Positions 1 to 8,270 of a stretch of 9,209 nt of DNA are shown one piece after another. Location of the stretch: the NCBI GenBank assembly GCA_031281815.1, contig JAITEY010000180.1, positions 1 through 9,209 of the forward strand, read 5' to 3'. The notes beneath the pieces were generated by a model. That model worked only from the letters and a program-made list of their open reading frames with translations, ran no database searches and was not told the DNA's origin. The position numbers and the translations under genes are program-made. Numbering within the stretch: the first letter of the stretch is position 1; each line of letters begins with the position of its first letter. This DNA is from Desulfovibrio sp. (GTDB lineage: Bacteria; Desulfobacterota; Desulfovibrionia; Desulfovibrionales; Desulfovibrionaceae).

Positions 1-684
1 AATCCCACAGGTAAAGCCGCGACGGAAGCCGAGTTGCTGCGCATCGGCGAACTCTGCCTCAGGCACGGCGTCGTCGTGCTGTCGGATGAAGTCCACTGCG
101 ATTACGTTTTTCCGGGCAGAAAGCACCTTCCCTTCGCTTCGCTGTCGCCGGAACTTGCGGACATAAGCCTGACGGCAATCAACCCGAGCAAGACCTTCAA
201 CCTGGCCGACCTGCGCACCGCGGGCGTTATCGCGGGCAATGCCGTCCTGCGCGGGCGCTACCGCACGGCCGTGACCAACGCCAAACTCGGACGCAGTTCC
301 CTAGGCCTGCTGGCGTACGAAGTCGCCTACGCGCAGTGCGCCTGGTATGTCGACCAACTCGTGACCTACATCAAGGCCAACCTGGAATACGCCGTCGACC
401 GCATCAACACGAGGATACCCGGCGTAAGCGTCGCCATGCCCGAGGCGACCTACCTGCTCTGGCTCGACTGCCGGGAACTCGGTCTGCCGCAACAGCGGCT
501 TGCGGAGTTTTTTTTGCGGGAAGCCAAGGTGGCGTTGAATTCCGGCACGTCTTTCGGCCCGGAAGGCGCGGGCTTCATGCGCCTGAACGCGGCCTGCCCG
601 CGCGCCGTGCTGTCCGAGGGGCTTGCGCGGATTGAACGGGCCTGCCGGGCGGCGGCGGACAACCGCGCTCCCGATTGCGCATAA
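1..684 (+). CDS. MalY/PatB-type PLP-dependent C-S lyase / class I-II aminotransferase (3' part)
   Basis: The reading frame is open from the first base, so the 5' end lies outside the window. 227 residues are visible, compared with roughly 390-400 in the family. The fragment begins with the NPTG motif, followed by LSDEVHCDY, whose Asp (visible residue 29) should contact the PLP pyridine nitrogen. SKTFN follows, with the Schiff-base Lys at residue 64 (bases 190-192). Near the C-terminus, GFMRLN carries the Arg (residue 194) expected to bind the substrate carboxylate. The SDE(V/I)HCD and SKTFN wording is characteristic of the MalY/PatB branch, which mostly cleaves C-S bonds (cystathionine or cysteine beta-lyase) in the cytosol; some members act as aminotransferases. 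The substrate cannot be fixed from sequence. The gene ends in TAA, and a same-strand exporter gene follows after 73 bp, so the two may be cotranscribed. Confidence 0.9.
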   Translation, partial: NPTGKAATEAELLRIGELCLRHGVVVLSDEVHCDYVFPGRKHLPFASLSPELADISLTAINPSKTFNLADLRTAGVIAGNAVLRGRYRTAVTNAKLGRSSLGLLAYEVAYAQCAWYVDQLVTYIKANLEYAVDRINTRIPGVSVAMPEATYLLWLDCRELGLPQQRLAEFFLREAKVALNSGTSFGPEGAGFMRLNAACPRAVLSEGLARIERACRAAADNRAPDCA

Positions 685-726
685 CCCGCGGTTTACGGCA
701 GCACGGCAACCGGCATACACATCAAT

Positions 727-742
727 CGTTCCGCCGGGAACG
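727..742 (+). other. Stem-loop in the gap before the MFS gene
   Basis: CGTTCC (727-732) and GGAACG (737-742) form a perfect 6-bp stem with a 4-base loop. It ends 15 bases before the MFS start codon and just upstream of the GAGGA ribosome binding site. No T-run follows, so it is not a convincing terminator. It may affect translation or readthrough from the lyase gene, or be chance in GC-rich DNA. Confidence 0.4.
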
Positions 743-757
743 GCACTGCGAGGAAGC

Positions 758-2221
758 ATGACGGAACAGCGCCCCTCTCTGCGCAAGGTGTCTCCCGGGG
801 CAGGCAACGCCTCAAACAGTCGCTCAGCGGCGGGCAACGCCGGCCTGCGCCTGTTGCCCTGGCTGGTCAGCATAGCCTTTTTCATGCAGATGTTGGACGG
901 GAGCATCCTGAACACCGCCCTCCCGGCCATAGCCGAAAACATGGGCGCAGACCCCCTGCGCATGCACTATGTGGTGATATCCTACCTGCTGACTTCGGCG
1001 CTGGTCATCCCGGCATCGGGATTTCTGTCCGACCGTTTCGGGATACGCCGGGTTTTCATCCTGTCCATAGCCGTGTTTACTATCGGTTCGGCGCTGTGCG
1101 CCGCGGCTTCCGACGTGCAGCAACTGGCGGCCGCGCGTGTGCTGCAGGGCGTGGGCGGAGCCGTGATGGTGCCGGCGGGGCGTCTGGCCGTCCTGCTGGC
1201 CTTTCCCCGCGAAAAACTGGCGGACGCCTTGAGTTTCGTCACTCTGCCCGGCCTGATCGGCCCTCTGTTCGGCCCTGCCGTGGGAGGTATGCTGGTCGCC
1301 TACGCCTCATGGCGCTGGATTTTTCTCATCAACATCCCCGTGGGACTGGCGGGACTGATCCTGAGCCTGCGCTACATGCCCGATCCCGGCACCCGGATAA
1401 GCGAAGAACGCTTCGACTGTATCGGGTTTACCCTGGTCGGGCTGTGCATGGCCTCCGCCACACTCTGCCTGGAAGGGTCGGAACTGCCCTTGCCCATGGC
1501 CGCTCCGGCGTTGGCCGTTATCGGCCTGTGCGCCCTCGGCTCATACGTCGCCTACGCCCTCAGGAGCCTCAACCCGCTGTTCCGGCCGGAACTGTTTGCA
1601 ATCCGCAATTTCCGGGTAGGCACGGCGGGCAATTTTTTCTCCCGCATAGGTTTTAATTCCGCGCCCTTTCTCACGCCGCTGCTCCTGCAACTCGGCCTCG
1701 GGTACACGCCCATGCAGGCCGGGCTGGCCATGCTGCCGGTCGGCATAGGGGCCATAGCGGCCAAGCGTTGGGTGCCGGGACTGCTGCACCGCTTCGGCTT
1801 CCGGCGCATGTTGACCGTGAATACCGTACTGGTGGGAATCAGTCTTGGGGCCTACGCCTGCATAACCCCCGACCTGCCCCGCCCGCTGATCCTCCTGCTC
1901 TTTTTTGCCGTGGGGGCGTCGAGTTCCATGCAGTTCACGGGCATGAACGCAGTGACCCTGATAGATCTTCCGGAGTCGCTGTCGGCGGGGGGCAACAGCC
2001 TGCTGTCGGCAATCATGCAGTTGACCATGGGCATGGGGGTGGCCCTGGCCGCGAAATTGCTGGATATCTACAAAGATGCCGCGGGAGACATAATGAGCGC
2101 CTTCCAGTATACCTACCTGACGCTGGGCGCGCTGACCGTCCTCTCCGCCGTCATGTTTTTCCGGCTGAGGAAGGATGATGCCGGAGGGGCGGCGCCCCCT
2201 CCGGGACATCAGCTTTCGTAG
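758..2221 (+). CDS. DHA2-family MFS drug/proton antiporter, MdtD/HsrA-like (14 TM)
   Basis: This 487-residue inner-membrane protein is predicted to export small molecules using proton influx. The frame is open upstream to base 623, but ATG 758 is chosen because GAGGA lies 3 bases before it and the protein then begins with a short hydrophilic N-terminus. About 14 hydrophobic segments can be read between residues 30 and 470, the DHA2 (EmrB-type) count. Family motifs are present: LDGSILNTALP in TM1 (Asp47), the TM2-TM3 motif A GFLSDRFGIRR (88-98), and antiporter motif C GPLFGPAVGG (168-177) in TM5. The ASWRWIFLINIPVG, MNAVTLIDLP and GGNSLLSAIMQL stretches closely resemble E. coli MdtD and HsrA as I recall them. 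No MdtABC pump or BaeSR regulator is visible nearby, so the substrate is unknown. The 3' end overlaps rpoD by 13 bp tail to tail, and the last residues (AGGAAPPPG) are encoded by a GC hairpin. Confidence 0.93.
   Translation: MTEQRPSLRKVSPGAGNASNSRSAAGNAGLRLLPWLVSIAFFMQMLDGSILNTALPAIAENMGADPLRMHYVVISYLLTSALVIPASGFLSDRFGIRRVFILSIAVFTIGSALCAAASDVQQLAAARVLQGVGGAVMVPAGRLAVLLAFPREKLADALSFVTLPGLIGPLFGPAVGGMLVAYASWRWIFLINIPVGLAGLILSLRYMPDPGTRISEERFDCIGFTLVGLCMASATLCLEGSELPLPMAAPALAVIGLCALGSYVAYALRSLNPLFRPELFAIRNFRVGTAGNFFSRIGFNSAPFLTPLLLQLGLGYTPMQAGLAMLPVGIGAIAAKRWVPGLLHRFGFRRMLTVNTVLVGISLGAYACITPDLPRPLILLLFFAVGASSSMQFTGMNAVTLIDLPESLSAGGNSLLSAIMQLTMGMGVALAAKLLDIYKDAAGDIMSAFQYTYLTLGALTVLSAVMFFRLRKDDAGGAAPPPGHQLS
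2181..2204. terminator. GC stem-loop at the convergent MFS/rpoD junction
   Basis: CCGGAGGGG (2181-2189) and CCCCTCCGG (2196-2204) form a perfect 9-bp stem with a 6-base loop. On the minus strand it begins 4 bases after the rpoD stop, the usual place for an intrinsic terminator. On the plus strand it lies inside the last codons of the MFS gene. Neither side has a proper T-tract, so it may be a weak or factor-assisted bidirectional terminator or a 3'-end stabilising stem. The symmetry is seen; the termination role is inferred from position. Confidence 0.5.
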
Positions 2222-3981
2222 TAGGAACGCAGCACCTGGCTGCGCACGGGATGACGCAGCTTCCGCAGGGCCTTGGCCTCAATCTGGCGGATGCGCTCGC
2301 GCGTGACGTTGAACAGTTTGCCAACTTCTTCCAGGGTGTGGTCGCTCTTTTCCCCGATGCCGAAGCGCTTGCGCAACACCTGCTCCTCGCGCGGCGTCAG
2401 GTCGGCGAGCACCGCGGCTATCTGCTCCGAGAGCTTGGTGTTCACCACTTCTTCCGCAGGGGCCACCGCTTTCTTGTCTTCGATGAAGTCGCCCAGACTG
2501 GAATCTTCCTCATCGCCGATGGGCGTTTCCAGGGAAATGGGTTCTTTGGCGATTTTCAGCACCTTCTTGACCTTGTCCAGAGGAAACTCCATGCGTTCGG
2601 AAATTTCTTCGGGGGTGGGGTCGCGGCCCAGTTCCTGCACCAGATAGCGTGAAGTGCGGATAAGCTTGTTGATGGTTTCGATCATGTGCACGGGTATGCG
2701 GATGGTCCGCGCCTGATCCGCTATGGCGCGGGTGATGGCCTGGCGTATCCACCACGTCGCGTAGGTGGAAAACTTGTAACCGCGCTGGTATTCGAACTTA
2801 TCCACGGCCTTCATCAATCCGATGTTGCCTTCCTGGATAAGGTCCAGAAACTGCAGGCCGCGGTTGGTATACTTTTTGGCAATGGACACCACAAGACGCA
2901 GATTGGAGCGTATCAGCTCCTGCTTGGCGCGCATGGCGGCCGCATTGCCGCGCTTGACGCGCCAGAGCACTTCCTCCAGATCGGTCACGTTGTGGCAGCA
3001 TTTTTCCTGCAACCTGGCGAGGATTTCCATCTTGCCCAGAATCATTTCCTTGAAGGAGAACAACTCGTCCACAGAGAGGTCGAGGGCTTCGGCCGCCTTT
3101 TGCGGCGTTATTTCCCTCTTGTCCATGGCGTCGAAAATCTCCAGTATTTCCGCCTGGGTCTTGCCGGTCACCAGGATATAGGCGGTCAGGTCGCGCTGAC
3201 AGTTGTGCATCTGACGCACATAGTCCTCAACGGTTTCGATGATGCGGTCGATGAGGGTTTTTTCCAGCTTGATGTCGCGCAGGCGATCCACGATTTTGCC
3301 CTTGAAGCTGACGATGTCTTTCTGCAGGGCGGTCACCCGGCGCTCCAGAGTGCAGCATTCGTCGAGGCGCGTATAGATTTTCCGTTTTTTGCTGAAGGTC
3401 TGGCGGATTTCGTCCAGAAGCATGATGACCCGCTGGCGCTGGTTCATCTCGTCTTCGCTCTGGTCGTCTTCCTCTATGGTTTTGACGACGTCCTTCAGCT
3501 TGATGCGGTTGTGCTTGAGGTCTTCGCCGACGTTGATCAATTCTTCAACAGCCACCGGCACTTCCACCAAAGCGTAAAGCACGTCCTGTTCGCCGTTTTC
3601 GATTTTTTTGGCGATCAGCACTTCCCCGTCCCTGTCCAGCAGGGGCACGGCCCCCATTTCGCGCAGGTACATGCGGACGGGATCCGTGCTGCGCGACGAG
3701 TAGTCGGCGCTTTCCTCGTCGTCCACAAGGTCCAGGGCCACATCGCCTGCGCCTTCGTCATCCTGTTCGCCTGCCGGCACGGCAATCTTTTTTCCTTCCT
3801 TCTCGGAGTCGACAATGGCGATTTCGAGTTGGTCGAAAATGCCGATCAGTTCTTCAACGTGTTCGGGGGTCGATCTCTCCGACGGCAGGGCCTTGTTCAC
3901 CTCGTCAAAGGTGAGGAAACCGGCCTGCTTGCCTTTGGCAATGAGAACCTTGATCTGCTGAATATCTTTAATGTTGCCCAT
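2209..3981 (-). CDS. rpoD: RNA polymerase primary sigma factor RpoD (sigma-70)
   Basis: This 590-residue primary sigma factor directs core RNA polymerase to housekeeping promoters. All regions can be read in order: region 1.1 (about 1-60), region 1.2 (99-131, DPVRMYLREMG), a long acidic and basic non-conserved region (132-345), and regions 2.1-2.4 (352-430), which include DLIQEGNIGLMKAVDKF and the melting/-10 recognition segment YKFSTYATWWIRQAI. Region 3 follows (431-525), then region 4 (527-588) with the -35-binding helix-turn-helix VTRERIRQIEAKALRKLR. An in-frame ATG at 4020 would add 13 residues, but ATG 3981 is preferred: GGGAG (3987-3991) sits 5 bases upstream and the protein then begins directly with region 1.1. 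Its start overlaps the dnaG end by 14 bp, so translation is probably coupled. It is the last gene of the minus-strand cluster. Nothing is missing or unusual in the protein. Confidence 0.98.
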   Translation of the reverse strand: MGNIKDIQQIKVLIAKGKQAGFLTFDEVNKALPSERSTPEHVEELIGIFDQLEIAIVDSEKEGKKIAVPAGEQDDEGAGDVALDLVDDEESADYSSRSTDPVRMYLREMGAVPLLDRDGEVLIAKKIENGEQDVLYALVEVPVAVEELINVGEDLKHNRIKLKDVVKTIEEDDQSEDEMNQRQRVIMLLDEIRQTFSKKRKIYTRLDECCTLERRVTALQKDIVSFKGKIVDRLRDIKLEKTLIDRIIETVEDYVRQMHNCQRDLTAYILVTGKTQAEILEIFDAMDKREITPQKAAEALDLSVDELFSFKEMILGKMEILARLQEKCCHNVTDLEEVLWRVKRGNAAAMRAKQELIRSNLRLVVSIAKKYTNRGLQFLDLIQEGNIGLMKAVDKFEYQRGYKFSTYATWWIRQAITRAIADQARTIRIPVHMIETINKLIRTSRYLVQELGRDPTPEEISERMEFPLDKVKKVLKIAKEPISLETPIGDEEDSSLGDFIEDKKAVAPAEEVVNTKLSEQIAAVLADLTPREEQVLRKRFGIGEKSDHTLEEVGKLFNVTRERIRQIEAKALRKLRHPVRSQVLRSYYES

Positions 3982-5713
3982 CGGCGCTCCCGAGCGTTCT
4001 TTTACGTAACAGGGATTCATTCAGGGCCGTGAGCAGCTCGGGGTCATAGGCGTTTTTGTCCTTTTGCCCGAGCATGGCCTGACGGCAGGCCCTGTCCTGC
4101 TTTTCAGCGCAGTATGCGGCGGCCTTCCTGCAGATGTCCGCCAGTTCACGTTCCTGATTATCTCTGAGCGGCTCTTCCAGGACCCGCTGCCGCCACCAGA
4201 ATTCGCGTTCCTTATCGTCAAGTTTGCTCAAAACTTCATCCGGATCATAGGCCGGGGCGCAGGAAGCCGTCTTTTCCCAGACGGACAGAGCCCAGTTCCG
4301 GGTGAGGAGCAGCATGGCCCCTGCGTCGCGCAAGGCGGGCAGATGTTGCGGGCAGCGCACGACAAAACTCATGATGCGCCGGTCCAAGGCGTCCTTATGC
4401 ACTCCGCCGGGCTCCCGTCCGGCGGGCGCCCCGGCGGAGGAAGATTTTTCGGAACGCGCCGGTAAACTTCTTCTAAGTTCCCTTTCGTCCAAGTCAAGAC
4501 CCCGGCACAGGCGCGACGCGAAACGGGACACGAGTTCGGGCTGCTCCAGATGCTGAAGAAAGCTTTTCACCCAGTCCAGGGCTTCACGCGGCGCGGCCGC
4601 GGACAGGGAGCGGATGCAGAAATCCAGGCCCTCCGGGGCGTAGCGGCGCAATTCTTCAAAGGCCGCGGTCCCCTGCGCGTGGAGCAGGCTGTCTATGTCT
4701 TCGCCGTCCGGCAGGCACACTGCGCGGCAGTTCAGGCCCCGGCTCAGGACCACGGCGCAGGCGCGCAACGCGGCCTTGCGGCCGGCGGCGTCGCCGTCGA
4801 AGAGCAGTTCGATGTCGGAACAGAAGTTGCCGAGCCGCCGCGTCTGTTCGACGGTCAGGGCCGTGCCCAGCACGGCGCAGGCGTTGTCGTAGCCGAACTG
4901 GTGCAGGGTAAGCGTGTCCATGTAGCCTTCGGTGAGAATCGCCGTTTTTTTCGCCGCTACGGCTCGGCGGGCCTGATACAGGCCGAACAGATTTTCGCCT
5001 TTCTTGTACAGCGGGGAATCGGGACTGTTGATGTATTTGGCCGCGTCTTCATCGCCGATGATGCGGCCGCCGAAGGCTATGACCCGGCCGGCGGTGTTGC
5101 GGACGGGAAAGATGAGTCTGGCCCGGAACACGTCGTACACGCTTCCCCGCTCACCCGTTTTGAGCAGGCCGGCTTCCGCGCCCTGTTTCAGGTTGAAGCC
5201 CGCGCGGCGCAGGGCGTCGGCCAGACCGCTCCAGCCGGGCAGGCTCCAGCCCAATTCGAATTTTTCGCTGATGTCCGGCGTCGTGCCGCGCCGTTCCAGG
5301 TAGGCGCGGCAGTCCGCGCCCGCCTCGGAGAGCAGGTTGCGGCGGAAGTGCTCTTTGGCGAAGTCGTGCATGCGCAGGGCGTTTTTGCGCAAATCTCCCC
5401 GCTCCGCCGCCGGCGCGGACGACGCTTCCAGGACGACGCCCGCTTCTTCGGCAAGCTGCTCCAGACTTTCCCGAAAGTCCGACCCGGTGATGCGGCTGTG
5501 AAAATCAAAAATGTCCCCCGCGGCCTGACAGCCGAAGCAATAGAAAAATCCCTCCTCTTCGTTGACGGAAAAGGACGGTTTGCTTTCCTGGTGAAACGGG
5601 CAGGGGCCGACCCAGCGGTTGCCTGCCCGGCGCAGGTCCACCCAGCGCCGCACCAGCTCGACGATGCCGATGCGGGCCTTGATTTCCCGCACGGCCGAGC
5701 CGAATTTTTTCAT
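3968..5713 (-). CDS. dnaG: DNA primase DnaG
   Basis: This 581-residue primase makes the RNA primers for lagging-strand and restart synthesis, acting with the replicative helicase. The N-terminal CHC2 zinc-binding domain shows Cys38, His41, Cys59 and Cys62 (CPFH ... CFGC). The RNA-polymerase core has RARLIFPV, GGRIIG and the KYINSPDSPLYKKG segment (about 197-240). The TOPRIM part has EGYMD (Glu262) and FDGDAAG (Asp306, Asp308), the metal-binding acidic residues, and a downstream PDGEDID. The C-terminal ~140 residues are diverged and fit the helicase-interaction domain. Length is typical. ATG 5713 is supported by AAGGA 7 bases upstream. It starts 13 bp after the mutS2 stop and its last codons overlap rpoD, which argues for one transcript and coupled translation. 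Confidence 0.98.
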   Translation of the reverse strand: MKKFGSAVREIKARIGIVELVRRWVDLRRAGNRWVGPCPFHQESKPSFSVNEEEGFFYCFGCQAAGDIFDFHSRITGSDFRESLEQLAEEAGVVLEASSAPAAERGDLRKNALRMHDFAKEHFRRNLLSEAGADCRAYLERRGTTPDISEKFELGWSLPGWSGLADALRRAGFNLKQGAEAGLLKTGERGSVYDVFRARLIFPVRNTAGRVIAFGGRIIGDEDAAKYINSPDSPLYKKGENLFGLYQARRAVAAKKTAILTEGYMDTLTLHQFGYDNACAVLGTALTVEQTRRLGNFCSDIELLFDGDAAGRKAALRACAVVLSRGLNCRAVCLPDGEDIDSLLHAQGTAAFEELRRYAPEGLDFCIRSLSAAAPREALDWVKSFLQHLEQPELVSRFASRLCRGLDLDERELRRSLPARSEKSSSAGAPAGREPGGVHKDALDRRIMSFVVRCPQHLPALRDAGAMLLLTRNWALSVWEKTASCAPAYDPDEVLSKLDDKEREFWWRQRVLEEPLRDNQERELADICRKAAAYCAEKQDRACRQAMLGQKDKNAYDPELLTALNESLLRKRTLGSADGQH

Positions 5714-5720
5714 GGGGAAG

Positions 5721-5725
5721 TCCTT
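5721..5725 (-). promoter_or_regulatory. Ribosome binding site of dnaG
   Basis: On the minus strand AAGGA lies directly after the mutS2 TGA and 7 bases before the dnaG ATG. A ribosome finishing mutS2 stops on top of this site, consistent with termination-reinitiation coupling. It fixes the dnaG start. Confidence 0.75.
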
Positions 5726-5726
5726 A

Positions 5727-8216
5727 TCACAGTTCCACTATGGTCATGCCGTCGCCGCCGCGATCTTCGGGGGCAAGACGGAACGAGCGCACGGCGGGAA
5801 AGTTGCGGAGAAAGGCATGCACTTCACGGCGCAGTACGCCCGTACCGCGCCCGTGGATGATTTCCACCTCCGCGCGCCCGTCCGCCACGGCGCGGTCGAG
5901 AAAGCGGGTCAGTCCGCCCGTGACCGTATCGGCGTACTCTCCCCTGATGTCCAGGCTCGGGGGGGCGTAGGACACGGTAGAGCGGGCGGCCGGGCGCTGC
6001 CCGGAGCGCCCGGCGGCGTTTCGCGCCGCCGTCGCGTTTTCGTCGGCAATCTCGATATCCGCCGCTTCGGCCCACAGGGACACGCCGTCGAAATCCAGGC
6101 GCAGGCGTTTTTTGCGCTCGTCTATCTCCAGCACCGTGCCGAGGCGTTTCCAAGGCACATGGCGGACCTTGGCGCGCGGTTCAAGGGCGGCAAGATCCAC
6201 GGACGCCCGCGCCGCCGGCTCCGCGCTTCCGCTGCCCCCGCCGCTTACGGCCTTGCGCAGCCGCGCGAGTTCCTTGAGCGTCTGCCTGTGCCCGACGCGT
6301 CCGGCTTTCCAGTCGTCAAGCACCTTACGGGCTTCGGCGCGCAGGGCATCAAACAGGCGGGAGCGTTCGGCGGCCGCCTCCTCCCGCGCTTTGCGCTTTT
6401 TTTCCGCAAGTTCGGCCCGTTCACGGCTCAAGGCCGCCACTTCCTCGGCCTTGGCCGCAGCCAGGGCGTTCAGGCGCTCAATCAGCGCCGCGGAGTCGTC
6501 GCCGCCGGGCAACAGATACTGTTCCGCCCGGCGCAGCACGGCTTCCGGCAGGCCGTGTTCGCGGGCCACGTCCAGGGCGCGGCTCGTGCCTACCTGATCA
6601 TAGACGAGACGGAACAGGGGCTTTTTACTTTTCGGGTCAAAGAGCATGGAAGCCGCGCGCGCGCCGGGCGCCGTCAGGGCATAGGCCTTGAGTTCCGGAA
6701 AATGCGTGGCCGCCGTCACCCAGGCTCCGCTTTCCGCCAAGGCGTCCACAAGGGCCTGGGCCAGTGCCGCTCCTTGGGAAGGGTCGGTCCCGGCGCCGAA
6801 TTCGTCCAGCAGAATCAGGTCGGCGTCGGACAGTTCCGGCCAGATGCGCGCCAGGCGTTCAATCTGGGCCGTGAACGTGGAAACATGTTCTTCCAGGCTC
6901 TGCGCATCGCCTATAAAGGCCCGGATGTTGCGCCACGGCGGCATCACGCTGCCCGCCGCGACGGGGACCGGCAGGGAACAGAGGCACATCAGGGCGATAA
7001 GTCCCGCGCTTTTCAAACAGACGGTCTTGCCCCCGGCGTTGCCGCCGCTGATGATCAGGGCGCGGCGTTCGGGCGGCAGTTCGATGTCGGACGGCACAAC
7101 GACGGCCGGCGCGCCGGAAAGGGCGGGCGCAGCTTCGCCGTTGTGTTCGGCGGACACCTCCGGCGCGCGGCCCGCGTCGAGCAGGCGCTGTTCCGTGCGG
7201 CGCGCCGCCTCGCGCGCCGCGGGCGAATTTTCCAACAGCAGCAGGGGATGGCGGGCGGAGCGCAGCAGAAAGCCCCTGTCTTCGGCAAAGTCGGCCATGC
7301 GCCCGTCGTAACACTCCGCCAGCGCGATGCGGGCGCAGAGCAGGTCCAGTTCGCGCAGGAACCCGTACACGGCGCTGATGCCGGGCAGTTCGTCCTTGAG
7401 CAGCTCGCCCAGCATGCGCAGTATCTTGCGTTCTTCCTCCCTTTCCTCCTGTTTCAGGTGTTGCAGGCGGTTATTGACCTCCACCAGAAACATGGGTTCA
7501 AAGTAACAGGTTTCGCCTGTTCCGGAATATTCGTGAATAACGCCCTGCAGGCGGCCTTTGAAATTGCTTTTCAGGGGCAGGACGTAACGGTCCGAGGACA
7601 GGGTCATGAATTCGTCCTGCAGAAAATGCATGATGTTGTATTCGGCGATGTAATCCTTGACCTTGTTTATGCAGCGCCGATGCAGGGCGCGCAGTTCGCC
7701 GCGCACCGCCGCGAGACCCGGCGAGGCTTCGTCCCGGATAAGGCCGTCGTCCGAGAAGCAGCGGCTCAGGCCGGACAGTGTTTTTACCGGCATGGACCCG
7801 GCCGGGCAGCGTTCGACCCAGAGGGGCCAGCCGGGTTCCGGGGCGGCGGGACAGGCGAGCACGGCGGAGACTTTTTCCTTGCCTTGCAGGAGCAGGCCGC
7901 GCAAGGCGAAGAGGTCGTCGGCGTCCGGGGCGTAGTGCGGCGCGGCGGCGGCGTTCAGCAGACCGTCGACGGCGACGAAGGGGGCAAGGGTGCAGCCGCT
8001 GCGCGCGACGAACAGCCGGCCCTGTTCAAAGAGTTCCGCCTCGCGGCGCAGGGCGGCGAGAAAGTCGGAAGTGCCGTCCGCCCCGGCCGGGAAATCCTGC
8101 CGGCGCAAGGGGCGCAGTTCCAGGCAGGCCCGGAAACCGGCCTCGGACACGGCAAAGCCCGCAAGACAAGCCAGGACTCTTTGCAGTTCAAGGGCGTGTA
8201 GGGTGCGTGTATCCAT
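5727..8216 (-). CDS. mutS2: Endonuclease MutS2 (MutS-like ATPase with C-terminal Smr nuclease domain)
   Basis: This 829-residue MutS2 lacks the mismatch-recognition domain of MutS. Family members act in suppression of homologous recombination and, in some bacteria, in rescue of collided ribosomes. The N-terminal core (1-330) includes KVKDYI and YVLPLKSNFKG and ends in ARHPLLLL. The ATPase has Walker A at 391-398 (GGNAGGKT), STFTAQIERL (446-455), Walker B LILLDE (Asp471, Glu472) with GAGTDPSQGAALA, and TAATHF. A charged Ala/Glu/Arg coiled coil follows (about 575-660). The Smr domain has LDIRG (755-759), HGRGTG (788-793) and the terminal GGDGMTIVEL. Walker A reads GGN where many MutS2 proteins have GPN. 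About 40 low-complexity residues (331-370) appear inserted before the ATPase. ATG 8216 is the only plausible start: an in-frame TGA lies 7 codons upstream. It has no clear Shine-Dalgarno sequence, so translation is probably weak. dnaG follows after 13 bp. Confidence 0.96.
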   Translation of the reverse strand: MDTRTLHALELQRVLACLAGFAVSEAGFRACLELRPLRRQDFPAGADGTSDFLAALRREAELFEQGRLFVARSGCTLAPFVAVDGLLNAAAAPHYAPDADDLFALRGLLLQGKEKVSAVLACPAAPEPGWPLWVERCPAGSMPVKTLSGLSRCFSDDGLIRDEASPGLAAVRGELRALHRRCINKVKDYIAEYNIMHFLQDEFMTLSSDRYVLPLKSNFKGRLQGVIHEYSGTGETCYFEPMFLVEVNNRLQHLKQEEREEERKILRMLGELLKDELPGISAVYGFLRELDLLCARIALAECYDGRMADFAEDRGFLLRSARHPLLLLENSPAAREAARRTEQRLLDAGRAPEVSAEHNGEAAPALSGAPAVVVPSDIELPPERRALIISGGNAGGKTVCLKSAGLIALMCLCSLPVPVAAGSVMPPWRNIRAFIGDAQSLEEHVSTFTAQIERLARIWPELSDADLILLDEFGAGTDPSQGAALAQALVDALAESGAWVTAATHFPELKAYALTAPGARAASMLFDPKSKKPLFRLVYDQVGTSRALDVAREHGLPEAVLRRAEQYLLPGGDDSAALIERLNALAAAKAEEVAALSRERAELAEKKRKAREEAAAERSRLFDALRAEARKVLDDWKAGRVGHRQTLKELARLRKAVSGGGSGSAEPAARASVDLAALEPRAKVRHVPWKRLGTVLEIDERKKRLRLDFDGVSLWAEAADIEIADENATAARNAAGRSGQRPAARSTVSYAPPSLDIRGEYADTVTGGLTRFLDRAVADGRAEVEIIHGRGTGVLRREVHAFLRNFPAVRSFRLAPEDRGGDGMTIVEL

Positions 8217-8222
8217 AGGGGC

Positions 8223-8235
8223 AAGCCGCCGGCTT
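8223..8235 (-). other. Short GC hairpin just before the mutS2 start
   Basis: AAGCC (8223-8227) and GGCTT (8231-8235) can pair around a 3-base loop, ending 6 bases upstream of the mutS2 ATG. A second GC dyad, CCGGC-C-GCCGG, lies at 8243-8253. Together they occupy the place where a ribosome binding site should be, and no clear Shine-Dalgarno sequence is visible. This could keep mutS2 translation low, or be chance in GC-rich DNA. Confidence 0.35.
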
Positions 8236-8270
8236 CAAAATGCCGGCCGCCGGAGGAAGAGGAAAGGGAT

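Noticed and set aside
301..963. A 220-codon minus-strand frame across the lyase/MFS junction
   Set aside because: It runs antisense through two genes with recognisable motifs and has an Arg/Ala/Gly-rich composition typical of shadow frames.
3982..4020. Alternative rpoD start at the upstream ATG (4018-4020)
   Set aside because: It lacks a clear ribosome binding site and adds 13 residues that are just dnaG coding sequence read in another frame; ATG 3981 has GGGAG at good spacing.
2686..5860. Long plus-strand open frames opposite rpoD (448 codons) and dnaG (436 codons)
   Set aside because: Both lie in the same antisense codon register as the real genes and reflect the same codon bias. No ribosome binding site, domain or motif supports them.
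5619..8201. An 860-codon open frame on the plus strand opposite mutS2
   Set aside because: It is in exact antisense register with mutS2, where plus-strand stops need TTA, CTA or TCA codons in mutS2. These are rare in GC-rich genes; the frame stops at the one CTA near the mutS2 start. The translation is low-complexity and resembles no protein family, while mutS2 has all its motifs.
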